From Bacillota bacterium (GTDB lineage: Bacteria; Bacillota; Sulfobacillia; Sulfobacillales; Sulfobacillaceae): 64,000 nt of DNA. Positions 1-8,819 of this stretch are shown here, piece after piece (the stretch's first letter is position 1; every line of letters begins with the position of its first letter). The stretch is taken from contig JAKACM010000001.1 in assembly GCA_021821465.1 (NCBI GenBank), positions 1 through 64,000 on the forward strand, in the 5' to 3' direction. Made by a program: the position numbers and the translations under genes. The notes under the pieces were generated by a model, which did not search any database, was not told where the DNA came from, and worked only from the letters and a program-made list of their open reading frames with translations.

Positions 1-81
1 CAGACTCCCCCACACCAGGGTGAGAAATACCGGCAAGACCAATAGCAACTCAATAAAGCTACTCCCTCGGATATTTTTCAC
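1..81 (-). CDS. TadE-like pseudopilin, 3' part outside window
   Basis: The ORF track misses this partial gene. Reading minus from a GTG at 81 gives 27 codons that run off the window edge. The N-terminus has a prepilin-type motif: RG followed by SSFIE, with Glu at +5 after the Gly, then a hydrophobic stretch LLLVLPVFLTLVWG. That arrangement is typical of TadE/TadG pseudopilins, which are cleaved by a TadV/CpaA-type peptidase and join the Flp pilus base in the cell envelope. It starts 14 bases after the stop of the Flp-like pilin and is probably in its operon. The assignment rests on the short N-terminus only. Confidence 0.6.
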   Translation of the reverse strand, partial: MKNIRGSSFIELLLVLPVFLTLVWGSL

Positions 82-95
82 ATGAACCCTATGGT

Positions 96-290
96 CTAAG
101 GGATCGAGTTGAGGTTGCTGGTAATCTGGTTGAAAGCTTTGACCAGTGCATTGCGCAAGGCCTCGATCGGTAAGATCATGGCAAGCACGACAATAATTAT
201 CCAAATTCCGTTTTCGATAAATACGTTGCCCTTTCTGTCCTTCCATTTGGCTAGGAATCCTTGTCCCCATTTTTTCCACCATTGTTTCAC
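96..290 (-). CDS. Flp-type pilin-like small protein
   Basis: A 64-residue protein. The ORF track starts further upstream at 320, but the GTG at 290 has AGGAGG seven bases before it and is preferred. A basic leader (about residues 1-19) ends in KG, followed by NVFIENGIWIIIVVLAMIL, so Glu sits at +5 after the cleavage-site Gly as in Flp and type IV prepilins; the usual Tyr at +6 is Asn. One hydrophobic helix follows, then a short polar tail. It is the likely major or minor pilin for the Tad machinery, whose motor genes lie about 10 kb away at 10250-12742. A TadE-like gene follows directly. Confidence 0.6.
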   Translation of the reverse strand: MKQWWKKWGQGFLAKWKDRKGNVFIENGIWIIIVVLAMILPIEALRNALVKAFNQITSNLNSIP

Positions 291-653
291 CCAAAGCCCT
301 CCTCGTGTCCGCAGTGTCACAATGCGGTATCCGAAGAATAACAGGAAGTATTTGAAGAATGCCTACCGAATTGTCTTACCAGATGTTCATAGACGGTCCT
401 GCTGAAAATTTGACTGTATATGAACTTCGAAGAACCACCGTGGTCTTCCTTAAACACCATCCAATCTTCTTAAAATCATCCCCTACGGCGTCCAGTCGCA
501 GAATGCAAGCATTTTTCCTAGCAATTTATTCCTCATCACAGTTGACAACGTCGAGATTTTCTTCAAAATATACCCTATGCGGTATGTTGTTCCTGATACG
601 CATTTATCGATCAGGTTCAATAAATCACTAACATGTCGAGGAGTTGATAAGTT
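291..653. other. Intergenic stretch between pilin and rhodanese genes
   Basis: No convincing gene is seen; the track ORFs here lack ribosome sites and family features. It must hold the minus-strand promoter of the pilin and the plus-strand promoter of the rhodanese gene. A TTGACA at 542-547 is the best -35 candidate for the latter, with AT-rich sequence (AAAATATACC) near the expected -10, but the spacing is not ideal. Confidence 0.4.
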
Positions 654-1274
654 GTGGCTATTGTGACTGCAGAAACATTCGTGTCCCAGGTTCAGGAAGG
701 TGTTGCGCTTTTTCTCGACATAAACCAACCCCAGGTCTATGGTAAGGGCCATCCGGCCGGTGCATATAACTTTCCCTTCAACCGACGTGCGTGGGGTGAA
801 GAACTGAAACGGGCTCTAAACGGGCAAAATCCTCCCATTGGTCTCTTTGCCAATGATTCGTCGGTTGTTGAATCTGCGGTCTCCAGTGCAGAAGAAGCTG
901 GGTTGACGGTAATATTCTCATGGGATAAAGGGCTAGAATCATGGCGCGAGTCCGGTCTGCCCACCGAGCGGGTTGTCGATCTTACTATTGATGAACTGCA
1001 CCAAAATCGTGATGATTTCGTCGTTATAGATGTGCGAGAAGGCTACGAATTACGCACAGGAAAAGTACCTGGAGCGATGCACATCCCCATGGGGCAAATC
1101 CAGTCACGGGTTCAGGAACTTGATAAAGACCGAAAGTATGCTATTATTTGCCAATCTGGTTCCCGTAGTTCCTCGGTCGCGGCTTGGATGTCGCAACAAG
1201 GTTTTGATGTGGCTAACGTCATCGGGGGCATGTCTTTGTGGATGGGAGCCAGGCATCCCGTAGAACGTCCGTAA
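654..1274 (+). CDS. Tandem rhodanese-domain sulfurtransferase
   Basis: A 206-residue protein with two rhodanese folds. The first (about 1-95) is degenerate and has ANDSS where the active-site loop should be. The second (about 105-206) has DVREGYE and the catalytic loop CQSGSRS, so Cys there can carry persulfide, followed by the usual NVIGGM...W ending. It is expected to be cytoplasmic and to move sulfane sulfur, a common function in sulfur-oxidising acidophiles, though its donor and acceptor cannot be told from sequence. The GTG start has AGGAG upstream. It is monocistronic, convergent with kdpC and followed by a strong hairpin. Confidence 0.85.
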   Translation: MAIVTAETFVSQVQEGVALFLDINQPQVYGKGHPAGAYNFPFNRRAWGEELKRALNGQNPPIGLFANDSSVVESAVSSAEEAGLTVIFSWDKGLESWRESGLPTERVVDLTIDELHQNRDDFVVIDVREGYELRTGKVPGAMHIPMGQIQSRVQELDKDRKYAIICQSGSRSSSVAAWMSQQGFDVANVIGGMSLWMGARHPVERP

Positions 1275-1316
1275 TCTCAAATTTCCTAGTGAGGATACAA
1301 CTTTTTCTACACGCTT

Positions 1317-1358
1317 CAAACAACCCGGTTACACTGCAGAATCTGGCCGGGTTGTTTG
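1317..1358. terminator. Bidirectional terminator between rhodanese gene and kdpC
   Basis: A perfect 12-bp stem, CAAACAACCCGG paired with CCGGGTTGTTTG, around an 18-base loop. It lies between two convergent stop codons (1274 and 1366) and is T-rich on its 3' side, so it can serve both genes. Confidence 0.8.
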
Positions 1359-1365
1359 TATTCTC

Positions 1366-1947
1366 TCAGGAATGTGGATGCAGTGTTTTGTATACGGCCA
1401 AGTTCAGTTCCATCACATTAATTCGGCTTCGTCCAAAAACTCCGAATTGAGGGCCTGCAACATGCTGATCAACCAATCGCGTTAAAAACCCGCTACTAAG
1501 TCCTGTGGCATGTGCGATCCGAGGAATTTGAATCAAGGCGGATTGAACGCTGATGTCGGGATCCAATCCCGATCCCGAACTCTCAACAAGGCTAATGGGG
1601 ATTTGCGAAACCTTGAGCCCGGGAATACTCTGTTGCAAGGCCTTAATGCGAGCCTTTACATGGTCCACTAATAATTTGTTAGTCGGGCCCAGATTACTTG
1701 GTGCTGAAACATAGGAATTGTACGGTGGCGTTGTAGCCGAAGGCCGCCCCCAAAAATACTGTGGTTGATGATAATATTGTCCTACGTGAAGAGAGGCCAC
1801 AACCTGTCCGCGAGTCTTAACTACCGAACCGTTGGCTTGGTAGGGAAAGAGCACTTGGCTGATTCCCGTCATTACGAGCGGATAAGCAAGACCGACAAGA
1901 AGCCACGTGCCGAGCGTGACACCGAGAATGGAACGTAGCCATTTCAT
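1366..1947 (-). CDS. kdpC: K+-transporting ATPase subunit C
   Basis: 193 residues, the usual KdpC length. An N-terminal membrane helix (about 8-30) is followed by a periplasmic/extracytoplasmic domain with typical KdpC landmarks such as the FWGRPSATTPPYN region and GSGLDPDIS. KdpC is the small subunit that stabilises the KdpFABC complex and is proposed to help ATP binding by KdpB. It is last in the kdpFABC operon, 33 bases after kdpB, and ends at the bidirectional terminator. Confidence 0.95.
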   Translation of the reverse strand: MKWLRSILGVTLGTWLLVGLAYPLVMTGISQVLFPYQANGSVVKTRGQVVASLHVGQYYHQPQYFWGRPSATTPPYNSYVSAPSNLGPTNKLLVDHVKARIKALQQSIPGLKVSQIPISLVESSGSGLDPDISVQSALIQIPRIAHATGLSSGFLTRLVDQHVAGPQFGVFGRSRINVMELNLAVYKTLHPHS

Positions 1948-1980
1948 TGATTGTACCCCCTTGATATATTTGAGCTCCGT

Positions 1981-3990
1981 TTACGCTAAACCGAATAGAC
2001 CTAAAACATGATCTATACCCCAAATTCCCACAAAGGGAATGATGACCCCTAAAACACCCCAATTAAAGATGTTGCGTGCCAGCATTCGATCTGCGGTTTC
2101 AGCGCGGTATTTAACCCCTTTAACCGCAAATGGTATTAAGGCCGGAATAATTAGGGCATTAAATATCAAAGCAGACAGAATGGCACCGTGGGGCGTTTTT
2201 AAATCCATAATATTGAGTGCACGCAATCCCGAAAGTACCGGCACCACAGAAAACATGGCAGGAATAATCGCAAAATATTTGGCCACATCATTAGCAATGG
2301 AGAAAGTTGTCAAAGACCCGCGGGTAATCAACAATTGCTTCCCCACCATCACGACATCCAAAAGTTTGGTCGGATTAGATTCGAGGTCAATCATATTTCC
2401 CGCTTCTTTCGCTGCCATCGTGCCGCTATTCATCGCCAATCCCACATCAGCCTGTGCCAACGCCGGTGCGTCATTGGTTCCGTCACCAGTCATGGCTACC
2501 AATTTTCCTTCTGCCTGCTCCTTCTTAATAAGCGTGATCTTGTCTTCTGGCTTAGCCTCAGCAATGAAGTCATCGACCCCGGCTTCCTGGGCAATCACGG
2601 CTGCGGTGATTCGATTATCCCCTGTAGCCATAACGGTGTGGATACCCATCGCACGAAAATCGGCAAATCTCTCCTTCAATCCTGTTTTCACAATGTCCTT
2701 TAACCGAATAATTCCCAGGGCTCGAGAATCAACTTCAACAGCAAGAGGTGTGCCGCCATCTTTGGCCACCAATTCGGCGTTCGCCTCCAATTCGGCCGGA
2801 GGATCCTTTACGATATGCCGGATTGCACTGACGGCTCCTTTTCTCACTTGCCGTCCGTCCTCCAAATCAATTCCACTCATGCGCGTGTGTGCCGAGAATG
2901 GAACCGGCTCGCCATTATGAGTCGGCAGTGTATCCAGGTGAAGCAGTTTCTGAGCGAGTTCCACCACAGACCGCCCTTCCGGAGTCGTGTCGGCCAATGA
3001 TGAAATCAAGGAAGCCTCAGCCAGCTCTTCCAGTGAGACACCTGGCACCGGAAGAAACTCGGTGGCCATTCGGTTTCCGATAGTTATCGTCCCGGTTTTA
3101 TCAAGAATAATCGTATCAATGTCCCCCGCCGCCTCTACAGCCCGTCCGCTTTTCGCCACAACGTTGACCATAGACACACGGTTCATGCCCGCTATGCCGA
3201 TAGCCGATAACAATGCACCTATTGTTGTCGGGATCAAACATACCAGCAAAGCTACCATGGTGGTAATGTTGGCCACATGAGGCCCATAATACCTGACTAG
3301 CGGCACAAGGGTTACCACAACCAGAACAAAAATGAGGGTCAGCACACCCAACAATGCAGACAACGCAATTTCGTTCGGGGTCTTTTGTCTTTCGGCTCCT
3401 TCAACCAGTGCAATCATGCGATCCAAAAAAGTCTCTCCGGGGTTGACCGTAATTTCCACAATCAGCTTATCGGACAAAAGCACGGTTCCCCCTGTGACTC
3501 CATCTTCCTTGGCTTTGACAACAGGAGCCGACTCTCCGGTAATGGCAGACTCATCGACGGACCCTACTCCATCCAGAACCACTCCGTCCCCGGGAATGAC
3601 ATCACCCGCTTCGACCACAACTTTGCTTCCGCGGGACAGCTTAGAGGATTCCACCGTTAATGTACTGCCATCGGTCTGCAACACTCTGGCCCGAGTAGAA
3701 GATTTGGTCCTGCGCAGGAAATCCGCTTGGGCACGTCCACGAGCTTCCGCATATGCCTCGGCAAAGGTCGCAAATAATATTGTCACAAACAGAATGACGG
3801 CCACCAGAGTATCGTAAGCTTTTTCGGCAGAAGTCTTATCGACGATATCCAACCAAATTACTACGGCTGTCCCCACCTCAACCACGAACATGACGGGATT
3901 ATGGATCATTTCACGCGGGTCCAGCTTACGAAATGTGTCTTTTAACACCGAGCCCATGTAATTGCGCGATGTAGATTCTTGCACTGCCAA
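1981..3990 (-). CDS. kdpB: K+-transporting P-type ATPase subunit B
   Basis: The catalytic P-type ATPase of the Kdp system. The track start at 4131 overlaps kdpA by about 100 bases; a TTG at 3990 with GGGAGGAG nine bases upstream gives 669 residues, the family length, and removes the overlap. Visible motifs: TGES of the A domain, DKTGT with the phosphorylated Asp near residue 297, and the hinge MTGDGTNDAPALAQADVG. Several membrane segments flank these. The C-terminal MDLKTPHGAILSALIFNALI block is typical of KdpB. It lies between kdpA and kdpC on the same strand. Confidence 0.95.
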   Translation of the reverse strand: MAVQESTSRNYMGSVLKDTFRKLDPREMIHNPVMFVVEVGTAVVIWLDIVDKTSAEKAYDTLVAVILFVTILFATFAEAYAEARGRAQADFLRRTKSSTRARVLQTDGSTLTVESSKLSRGSKVVVEAGDVIPGDGVVLDGVGSVDESAITGESAPVVKAKEDGVTGGTVLLSDKLIVEITVNPGETFLDRMIALVEGAERQKTPNEIALSALLGVLTLIFVLVVVTLVPLVRYYGPHVANITTMVALLVCLIPTTIGALLSAIGIAGMNRVSMVNVVAKSGRAVEAAGDIDTIILDKTGTITIGNRMATEFLPVPGVSLEELAEASLISSLADTTPEGRSVVELAQKLLHLDTLPTHNGEPVPFSAHTRMSGIDLEDGRQVRKGAVSAIRHIVKDPPAELEANAELVAKDGGTPLAVEVDSRALGIIRLKDIVKTGLKERFADFRAMGIHTVMATGDNRITAAVIAQEAGVDDFIAEAKPEDKITLIKKEQAEGKLVAMTGDGTNDAPALAQADVGLAMNSGTMAAKEAGNMIDLESNPTKLLDVVMVGKQLLITRGSLTTFSIANDVAKYFAIIPAMFSVVPVLSGLRALNIMDLKTPHGAILSALIFNALIIPALIPFAVKGVKYRAETADRMLARNIFNWGVLGVIIPFVGIWGIDHVLGLFGLA

Positions 3991-4028
3991 GATCTCGAAC
4001 TCCTCCCGGTAACCGAATTTATATGCTC

Positions 4029-5723
4029 TCAGAACAAGTGATGAGCCATCATCAGATACTGTTCGGCAATAGGACCCAAGGCCATTATGGGAAAGAAGGT
4101 CAGCGCATTGAGAATCATAATGGCCCCCCACAAGATCCCCCCAAACAAAAAGGTGTCAGTCCTCATCGTGCCGGAAGACTCAGGAACCGAACGTTTATTA
4201 AGCAATGACTCTCCGATGAACAGCATAGCCACAATCGAGCCGTACCGCCCGATAATCACGACAATACCAACGGCTACTTCGTAAAAGGGCAGGGCTGCAC
4301 CCAATCCACCGAAAGCGGAACCGTTATTGGCGGCAGCGGAACTGAATCCGTAGAGAATCTCTCCTAATCCTTGCGGACCCGGATTAAATATCCCTTGGAG
4401 TCCCAATGGAGAAGACACTGCAATGGCACTTCCGACCAAAATGAGCAGGGGGTGAAGGAGAAAGGCAATCGAAGCGAGTGTCACTTCTTTCGTTTCAATC
4501 TTTTTACCTAAAAATTCTGGAGTACGCCCGACCATTAAACCCATGAGAAAAACGGTGATAATGACAAACATCAGCAAATTTAACAACCCGACGCCCTTTC
4601 CCCCAAAAATCATGTTCAAAAACATCCCGAGAAAGAAACTCATGGAAGAAAGCGGAAGATAGCTGTCATGAGCGCTAGCCACCGATCCGGTGGTAAAAGA
4701 CATCGTCGAGGTTTCAAATATGCTTGTGCCGCCCAGACCAAAACGCAGTTCCTTTCCAACCATATTGGCGTGTGTATGCAACCCTAGAGCATTGATTATA
4801 GGGTTTCCGGCAGCTTCCGGAAAATAAATTAAAGCCAGCATAGCTATAAAAAACGTACCGGCCACGCCAACAAACGTCCACGCTGTCTTCTTGCGTCCCG
4901 TGAATACCCCAAATGCGTAGAAGAATGCCACCGGAAGAAGACCCATAGAAATGATTTCGACGATGTTGGAAAAAGCGGTGGGATTTTCGAGCGGATTGGC
5001 GCTATTAGTATTGGTATAACCGCCACCATTTTGTCCCAAATGTTCAATGGCCTCAAAAGAGGCGATGGGACCCCGGGGTACCAATTGAGCCTGTCCGGTT
5101 ATACTGTGAAGATGGAGGTAGGGAGCTAGGGTTTCGGGAACACCCTGTCCTACCAATATTAACGTGACCACCACGGACAAAGGCAACAACAAACGAGTAA
5201 CCATCAAGGTGAGATCCACGAAGAAATTACCGATTTTCTTTCCGCTGACCATTCTCAGAAAGGCAATCGCAGCAGCACCCCCTGTGGCCGGAGTGACAAA
5301 TTGAAGATATGACAGCACTGCAAACTGAGAGAAATAAGACATGGTGCTGCCGCCGGCATAAGCTTGCCAATTGGTATTCGTGGTAAAACTTGCCGCCGTG
5401 TTAAAGGCCAGTAAGGGATTAATATCGGGAAAATGCTGCGGGTTAAACGGCAAGGCTCCTTGCACACGCAGCAAAATGTAGGCACCCAAAGCCCATGCCA
5501 TGTTGGTCAAAAGCAGGGCGATCGCGTATGTTTTGGTTGTCATGGAACTGTCCCGGGAGACTCCAACAATCCTAAAAATACCATTTTCCACAGGCCTGAG
5601 AACTCTGTCGAGAAATGTGGGTTGAAAGGTAAAAACTCTGACGATATAAGTGCCAATCGGTTTTATAGTCAACGCAAATACAGCAAAAACAACGCCCCAG
5701 GTGATAATCGTTTGAATCGACAC
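4029..5723 (-). CDS. kdpA: K+-transporting ATPase subunit A
   Basis: 564 residues, the normal KdpA size, with about ten hydrophobic segments. KdpA is the channel-like subunit that selects and passes K+; it is a member of the superfamily of K+ transporters. The selectivity-filter neighbourhoods are recognisable, for example NGGGYTNTNSANPLENPT and the AAANNGSAFGG stretch. It starts ATG with GGGAGG upstream. It follows kdpF and precedes kdpB, with no gene between. Confidence 0.96.
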   Translation of the reverse strand: MSIQTIITWGVVFAVFALTIKPIGTYIVRVFTFQPTFLDRVLRPVENGIFRIVGVSRDSSMTTKTYAIALLLTNMAWALGAYILLRVQGALPFNPQHFPDINPLLAFNTAASFTTNTNWQAYAGGSTMSYFSQFAVLSYLQFVTPATGGAAAIAFLRMVSGKKIGNFFVDLTLMVTRLLLPLSVVVTLILVGQGVPETLAPYLHLHSITGQAQLVPRGPIASFEAIEHLGQNGGGYTNTNSANPLENPTAFSNIVEIISMGLLPVAFFYAFGVFTGRKKTAWTFVGVAGTFFIAMLALIYFPEAAGNPIINALGLHTHANMVGKELRFGLGGTSIFETSTMSFTTGSVASAHDSYLPLSSMSFFLGMFLNMIFGGKGVGLLNLLMFVIITVFLMGLMVGRTPEFLGKKIETKEVTLASIAFLLHPLLILVGSAIAVSSPLGLQGIFNPGPQGLGEILYGFSSAAANNGSAFGGLGAALPFYEVAVGIVVIIGRYGSIVAMLFIGESLLNKRSVPESSGTMRTDTFLFGGILWGAIMILNALTFFPIMALGPIAEQYLMMAHHLF

Positions 5724-5790
5724 CCATTACCCTCCCTAGACCAACTTGTTGCTCGTATAACCTTACGAATGCAAAACAAAAAGGCTGTCC

Positions 5791-5871
5791 TTAAAATTTC
5801 TCCGGACGAATTATCACATACAACAGGTAGATCATGATTGCAATCGAAATCCCCAACAAAATCCAGTCCAC
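5791..5871 (-). CDS. kdpF: K+-transporting ATPase subunit F
   Basis: Too short for the ORF track: 26 residues, GTG start with GGGAGG eight bases upstream. The peptide is a single hydrophobic helix ending in the KdpF signature (I)RPEKF. KdpF is a one-helix lipid-like stabiliser of the KdpABC complex. Its position directly before kdpA is canonical. Confidence 0.9.
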   Translation of the reverse strand: MDWILLGISIAIMIYLLYVIIRPEKF

Positions 5872-5896
5872 GAAGTCGTCCTCCCGTTTCCCATTT

Positions 5897-5980
5897 TCAC
5901 AACTTGCTCAACAACTCGGCAAAATATAACAGTCCGGCAAACACAAGGACTGTCAACCCCAACATTTCAACATCCAGCAT
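5897..5980 (-). CDS. 27-residue membrane peptide leading the kdp operon
   Basis: Too short for the ORF track. ATG at 5980 follows GGAGG at a good distance and opens 27 codons, MLDVEMLGLTV... to ...ELLSKL. It is one hydrophobic helix flanked by acidic residues at the front and a Lys at the end. It lies 25 bases before kdpF. Its sequence does not carry the KdpF ending, so it is a separate product. Possible roles are a second small Kdp accessory helix or a translated leader; the sequence does not decide. The strong ribosome site argues that it is translated. Confidence 0.65.
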   Translation of the reverse strand: MLDVEMLGLTVLVFAGLLYFAELLSKL

Positions 5981-6136
5981 TGTTTGACCTCCAGGCATAT
6001 TCATATGGCATCACCCAGAATCGGACTCATAATTTTTTATTTTAACAGTGTCTCAATAAATATATCCGTAAAAATGACACGATGTTTATAAAAATCACAT
6101 AAAAATAGCCCTGTTTCGCAAAGAGTTCATCGACTA

Positions 6137-6145
6137 TGCTAAAAT
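6137..6145 (+). promoter_or_regulatory. Extended -10 promoter of the histidine kinase operon
   Basis: TGCTAAAAT is an extended -10 element (TGn then TAAAAT) about 50 bases before the kinase start. The -35 region is weak. The opposite strand of the same AT-rich intergenic region (5981-6135) must hold the kdp promoter; a TTGAGA followed by AT-rich DNA is the best candidate there. Confidence 0.45.
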
Positions 6146-6197
6146 GTGACGATAAGGTGATCTGTGGCACCCTAGTCTAAATATCGAGGTTCACTTA

Positions 6198-7568
6198 ATG
6201 GCTGGTTCATCGCGTCAACGACATAATATTCCCCTACCATGGTCGTGGCGACTGACCGCTACTTTATTGCCCATGGTCGGAGTCGTTTTAACGGTCCTAT
6301 TCTTCCAAGTCTACGTTGCCCCGCATCTAGCCAGAGGATGGCGTTATCCGTTTTTAACGGCTATGTTGCTAATTGGTACCGGCCTCTTTTCCTGGATAGT
6401 TTTTGGTATACTGTCCCAGCAACAGACAGCGATTTTATTTGCCAACCAACGCCTGGAAAATCAGCGTGATGGTCTCAACGCCTTACGAGAGGCGTCTTAT
6501 GCCATGACAACGGTCGGTGTATGGACTGACATTGTCCAAAACGTCGTGGACGTTGCCAGACGACTCACGGGAGCGCGATATGCAGCTTTAGCCGTCTTGG
6601 AAGACAGTGACAGTTATACTATCCATCAATTCTTCACTTCGGGAATGACTCAGGAACAAATCGCCAAAATTGAACACTATCCTACAGGTCAAGGCCTTCT
6701 GGGCGAAGTCATTCACCATAGGCGCCCTATCCGGCTGCAGCGATTACAAGACCATCCATCGTCTATCGGGTTTCCAGCCAATCATCCCAAGATGGAAAGT
6801 TTTCTGGGTTTGCCTTTGTTATACCAAGCCCAAGTGATGGGCCATTTGTATCTTACCGAAAAAGAGGAAGGGTTTAGTGCCGATGACCAGGCCATCGTAG
6901 AACTCTTTGCCCGACAAGCCGCCGCTGTCATTGCCACAGCAAGATTTTACCAGGAACGCGAAGTCTTTGCCACCGTTAAGGAACGCGAGCGCATTGGGCG
7001 CGATCTTCATGACGGGGTTTTGCAAACACTGTATGGCATCACCTTGTCATTGGATAATCTTGTTGACAGTCATGATGGCCTGGACCAGGAAACCATAACA
7101 GAGCTTACCCGGGTGAGCGAAACATTGGGCCTGCTCATGACAGAAATCCGGTTTTTTATCCAAAGTCTTGAATCCTCAGCCATTGACCTGCGCATTGCGC
7201 TCGCCGACATGTTACACCGCCTCGGTCCCATGGACGACATTTCGATGATATTCCATGATGAAAGATATCTGGAACTCCATCCGGAGAGAATACATGACTT
7301 GCTATTAAGTATCCAAGAAACGGTGTCCAATGCCCGTATCCACGGCCACGCCAAACACATCACAATTGAATGGGCTAGCACCGACGAATATTACCAAGTT
7401 AAAGTGCAAGATGACGGAATAGGATTTCTCTATAGTCCCGATACCAGTCATACACATTTCGGCATCCGAAACATGATGAAGCGGATCGAAAAGTGGAAGG
7501 GCAGCGTTCATATTGATAGTGAACACAACCATGGAACCATTGTGACATTGACCATTCCATGGCTATAA
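6198..7568 (+). CDS. Membrane-bound GAF sensor histidine kinase, NarL-type partner
   Basis: 456 residues. Two membrane helices (about 17-38 and 48-70) are followed by a GAF domain (about 95-245), a HisKA_3 dimerisation segment with ERERIGRDLHDG, in which the phospho-His is about residue 271, and a HATPase domain with the N box QETVSNARIHGHAKH and a DDGIGF G box. The family phosphorylates NarL/LuxR regulators, which fits the next gene. It has a very short loop between helices, so sensing is likely intramembrane or by the GAF domain. It is divergent from kdp but lacks the KdpD and universal-stress domains, so control of kdp is only a possibility. Confidence 0.92.
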   Translation: MAGSSRQRHNIPLPWSWRLTATLLPMVGVVLTVLFFQVYVAPHLARGWRYPFLTAMLLIGTGLFSWIVFGILSQQQTAILFANQRLENQRDGLNALREASYAMTTVGVWTDIVQNVVDVARRLTGARYAALAVLEDSDSYTIHQFFTSGMTQEQIAKIEHYPTGQGLLGEVIHHRRPIRLQRLQDHPSSIGFPANHPKMESFLGLPLLYQAQVMGHLYLTEKEEGFSADDQAIVELFARQAAAVIATARFYQEREVFATVKERERIGRDLHDGVLQTLYGITLSLDNLVDSHDGLDQETITELTRVSETLGLLMTEIRFFIQSLESSAIDLRIALADMLHRLGPMDDISMIFHDERYLELHPERIHDLLLSIQETVSNARIHGHAKHITIEWASTDEYYQVKVQDDGIGFLYSPDTSHTHFGIRNMMKRIEKWKGSVHIDSEHNHGTIVTLTIPWL

Positions 7569-7615
7569 TAACATTAGTATCGTTCTCATAATTGATTTAG
7601 GGGGGCTATATTGGT

Positions 7616-8284
7616 ATGCCCAATGATAATGCAATACGCGTGGCCATTGTTGACGATCATGAAGTGGTTCGAATTGGCCTGCGCAACATGATAGATCGCC
7701 AGGAAGATATGAAATTAGTGCAAGAATGGGATTTGGGCAAAACGGCGATAGACCAAATTCCCGATCATGTCGATGTCGTGGTTCTAGACGTACGATTGCC
7801 CGATGTCAATGGTCTTGAAGTATGCCGCATTTTGAAATCTAAAGACCCTCACCTTCAGATCATTATGCTTACGTCGTTCGGCGGCCAAGATCTGGTAGTG
7901 GATGCGGTTAATGCGGGCGCTTCCGGTTATCTTCTCAAGGAGTCTCGAGGCCGTGCTGTAATTGACGGAATTCGCACTGTAGCCCAAGGAGGAGCCTTAT
8001 TTGGTCCCGAGGTTACCTCGCAATTATTGGATCGCCTGAGAAATCCACAAACCACTATGGATCCGGTAGCCACTCTTACCGCTCAGGAGCAAAAAGTGTT
8101 GGAATTGATCGCTCAAGGACGGACCAATAAAGAAATTGGCCAACTAGTGTTCCTAAGCGACAAAACAGTGAAACATTACGTCAGCAACATTCTCAGCAAA
8201 TTAGGATACACGCGTCGCTCGGAAGCGGCGGCGCACTATGCCAGATATGTCACTCAAGAAAATACAGAACAACATCCGAACTAA
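7616..8284 (+). CDS. NarL/FixJ-family response regulator
   Basis: 222 residues. The receiver domain (about 8-125) has the acidic pair DDH and the phospho-Asp in VVLDVRLPD, about residue 58, followed by the conserved Thr/Ser and Lys positions (LTSFG, LLKES). A LuxR-type HTH (about 152-212) has LTAQEQKVLELIAQGRTNKEIG. It should bind DNA when phosphorylated by the kinase encoded 47 bases upstream. A G-rich ribosome site (GGGGGG) precedes ATG. It could regulate the divergent kdp operon; that is inference from gene position only. Confidence 0.93.
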   Translation: MPNDNAIRVAIVDDHEVVRIGLRNMIDRQEDMKLVQEWDLGKTAIDQIPDHVDVVVLDVRLPDVNGLEVCRILKSKDPHLQIIMLTSFGGQDLVVDAVNAGASGYLLKESRGRAVIDGIRTVAQGGALFGPEVTSQLLDRLRNPQTTMDPVATLTAQEQKVLELIAQGRTNKEIGQLVFLSDKTVKHYVSNILSKLGYTRRSEAAAHYARYVTQENTEQHPN

Positions 8285-8819
8285 CCTTGACCAAGCTATT
8301 CGGTGGGAGGAGCCGATCATTGTGACACATGAGTCGCAAGAATTGAGCATAGGAAGATGTCAAATTAGAGGACTTCCCGTCCTGTAGCGTATTAGTGATT
8401 GCACTCACCCCGCGCCCCATTCCACAATCGGCACCAGGCGAGAGTTCTGGGTACATTGTTTACACTACCCGTTCGAATCTGGACTCAGATCGAGCAGAGC
8501 CCCGCTTTTCAATAGCTTAGGCCAATCTCTATCTACGTCCGGTCGAGCAAGCAGTCCGTCAGCTCCATGCCCATTGAGGCGAGTTCGGCAACCCACCCAT
8601 ACCCACGCGCACTATGGCTAGAACTCCCAAACGGCAATGCAAAAATTCAGTCCTTTCAGTAAACTTCACATAACCGAGGCCACACGCTGTACCAATTTTT
8701 CTAACACCAACCCTACTTCTTCCAATCCGGCCTCTAGAGCCAGTGTGGCGACTGGTTAATGTGGGTCAGGATTTGTGCAATTCAAATACCGTGGAAAGTA
8801 TTGTCTTTGGGAACTTATG
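8285..8819. other. Gene-free decayed stretch
   Basis: No intact gene. On the minus strand short conserved-looking pieces appear in different frames (ATLALEAGLEEVGLVLEKL around 8690-8755, and ARPDVDRDWPKLLKSGALLD around 8475-8550), separated by stops. They look like the relic of one minus-strand gene, but I cannot name its family. Confidence 0.35.

Noticed and set aside
2039-2920. Long plus-strand ORF (293 codons)
   Set aside because: It is antisense to kdpB, whose motifs are complete; no ribosome site or family signal.
8465-8490. GTTCGAATC tRNA-like T-loop
   Set aside because: The flanking five-base stems do not pair, and no acceptor or anticodon arm was found.
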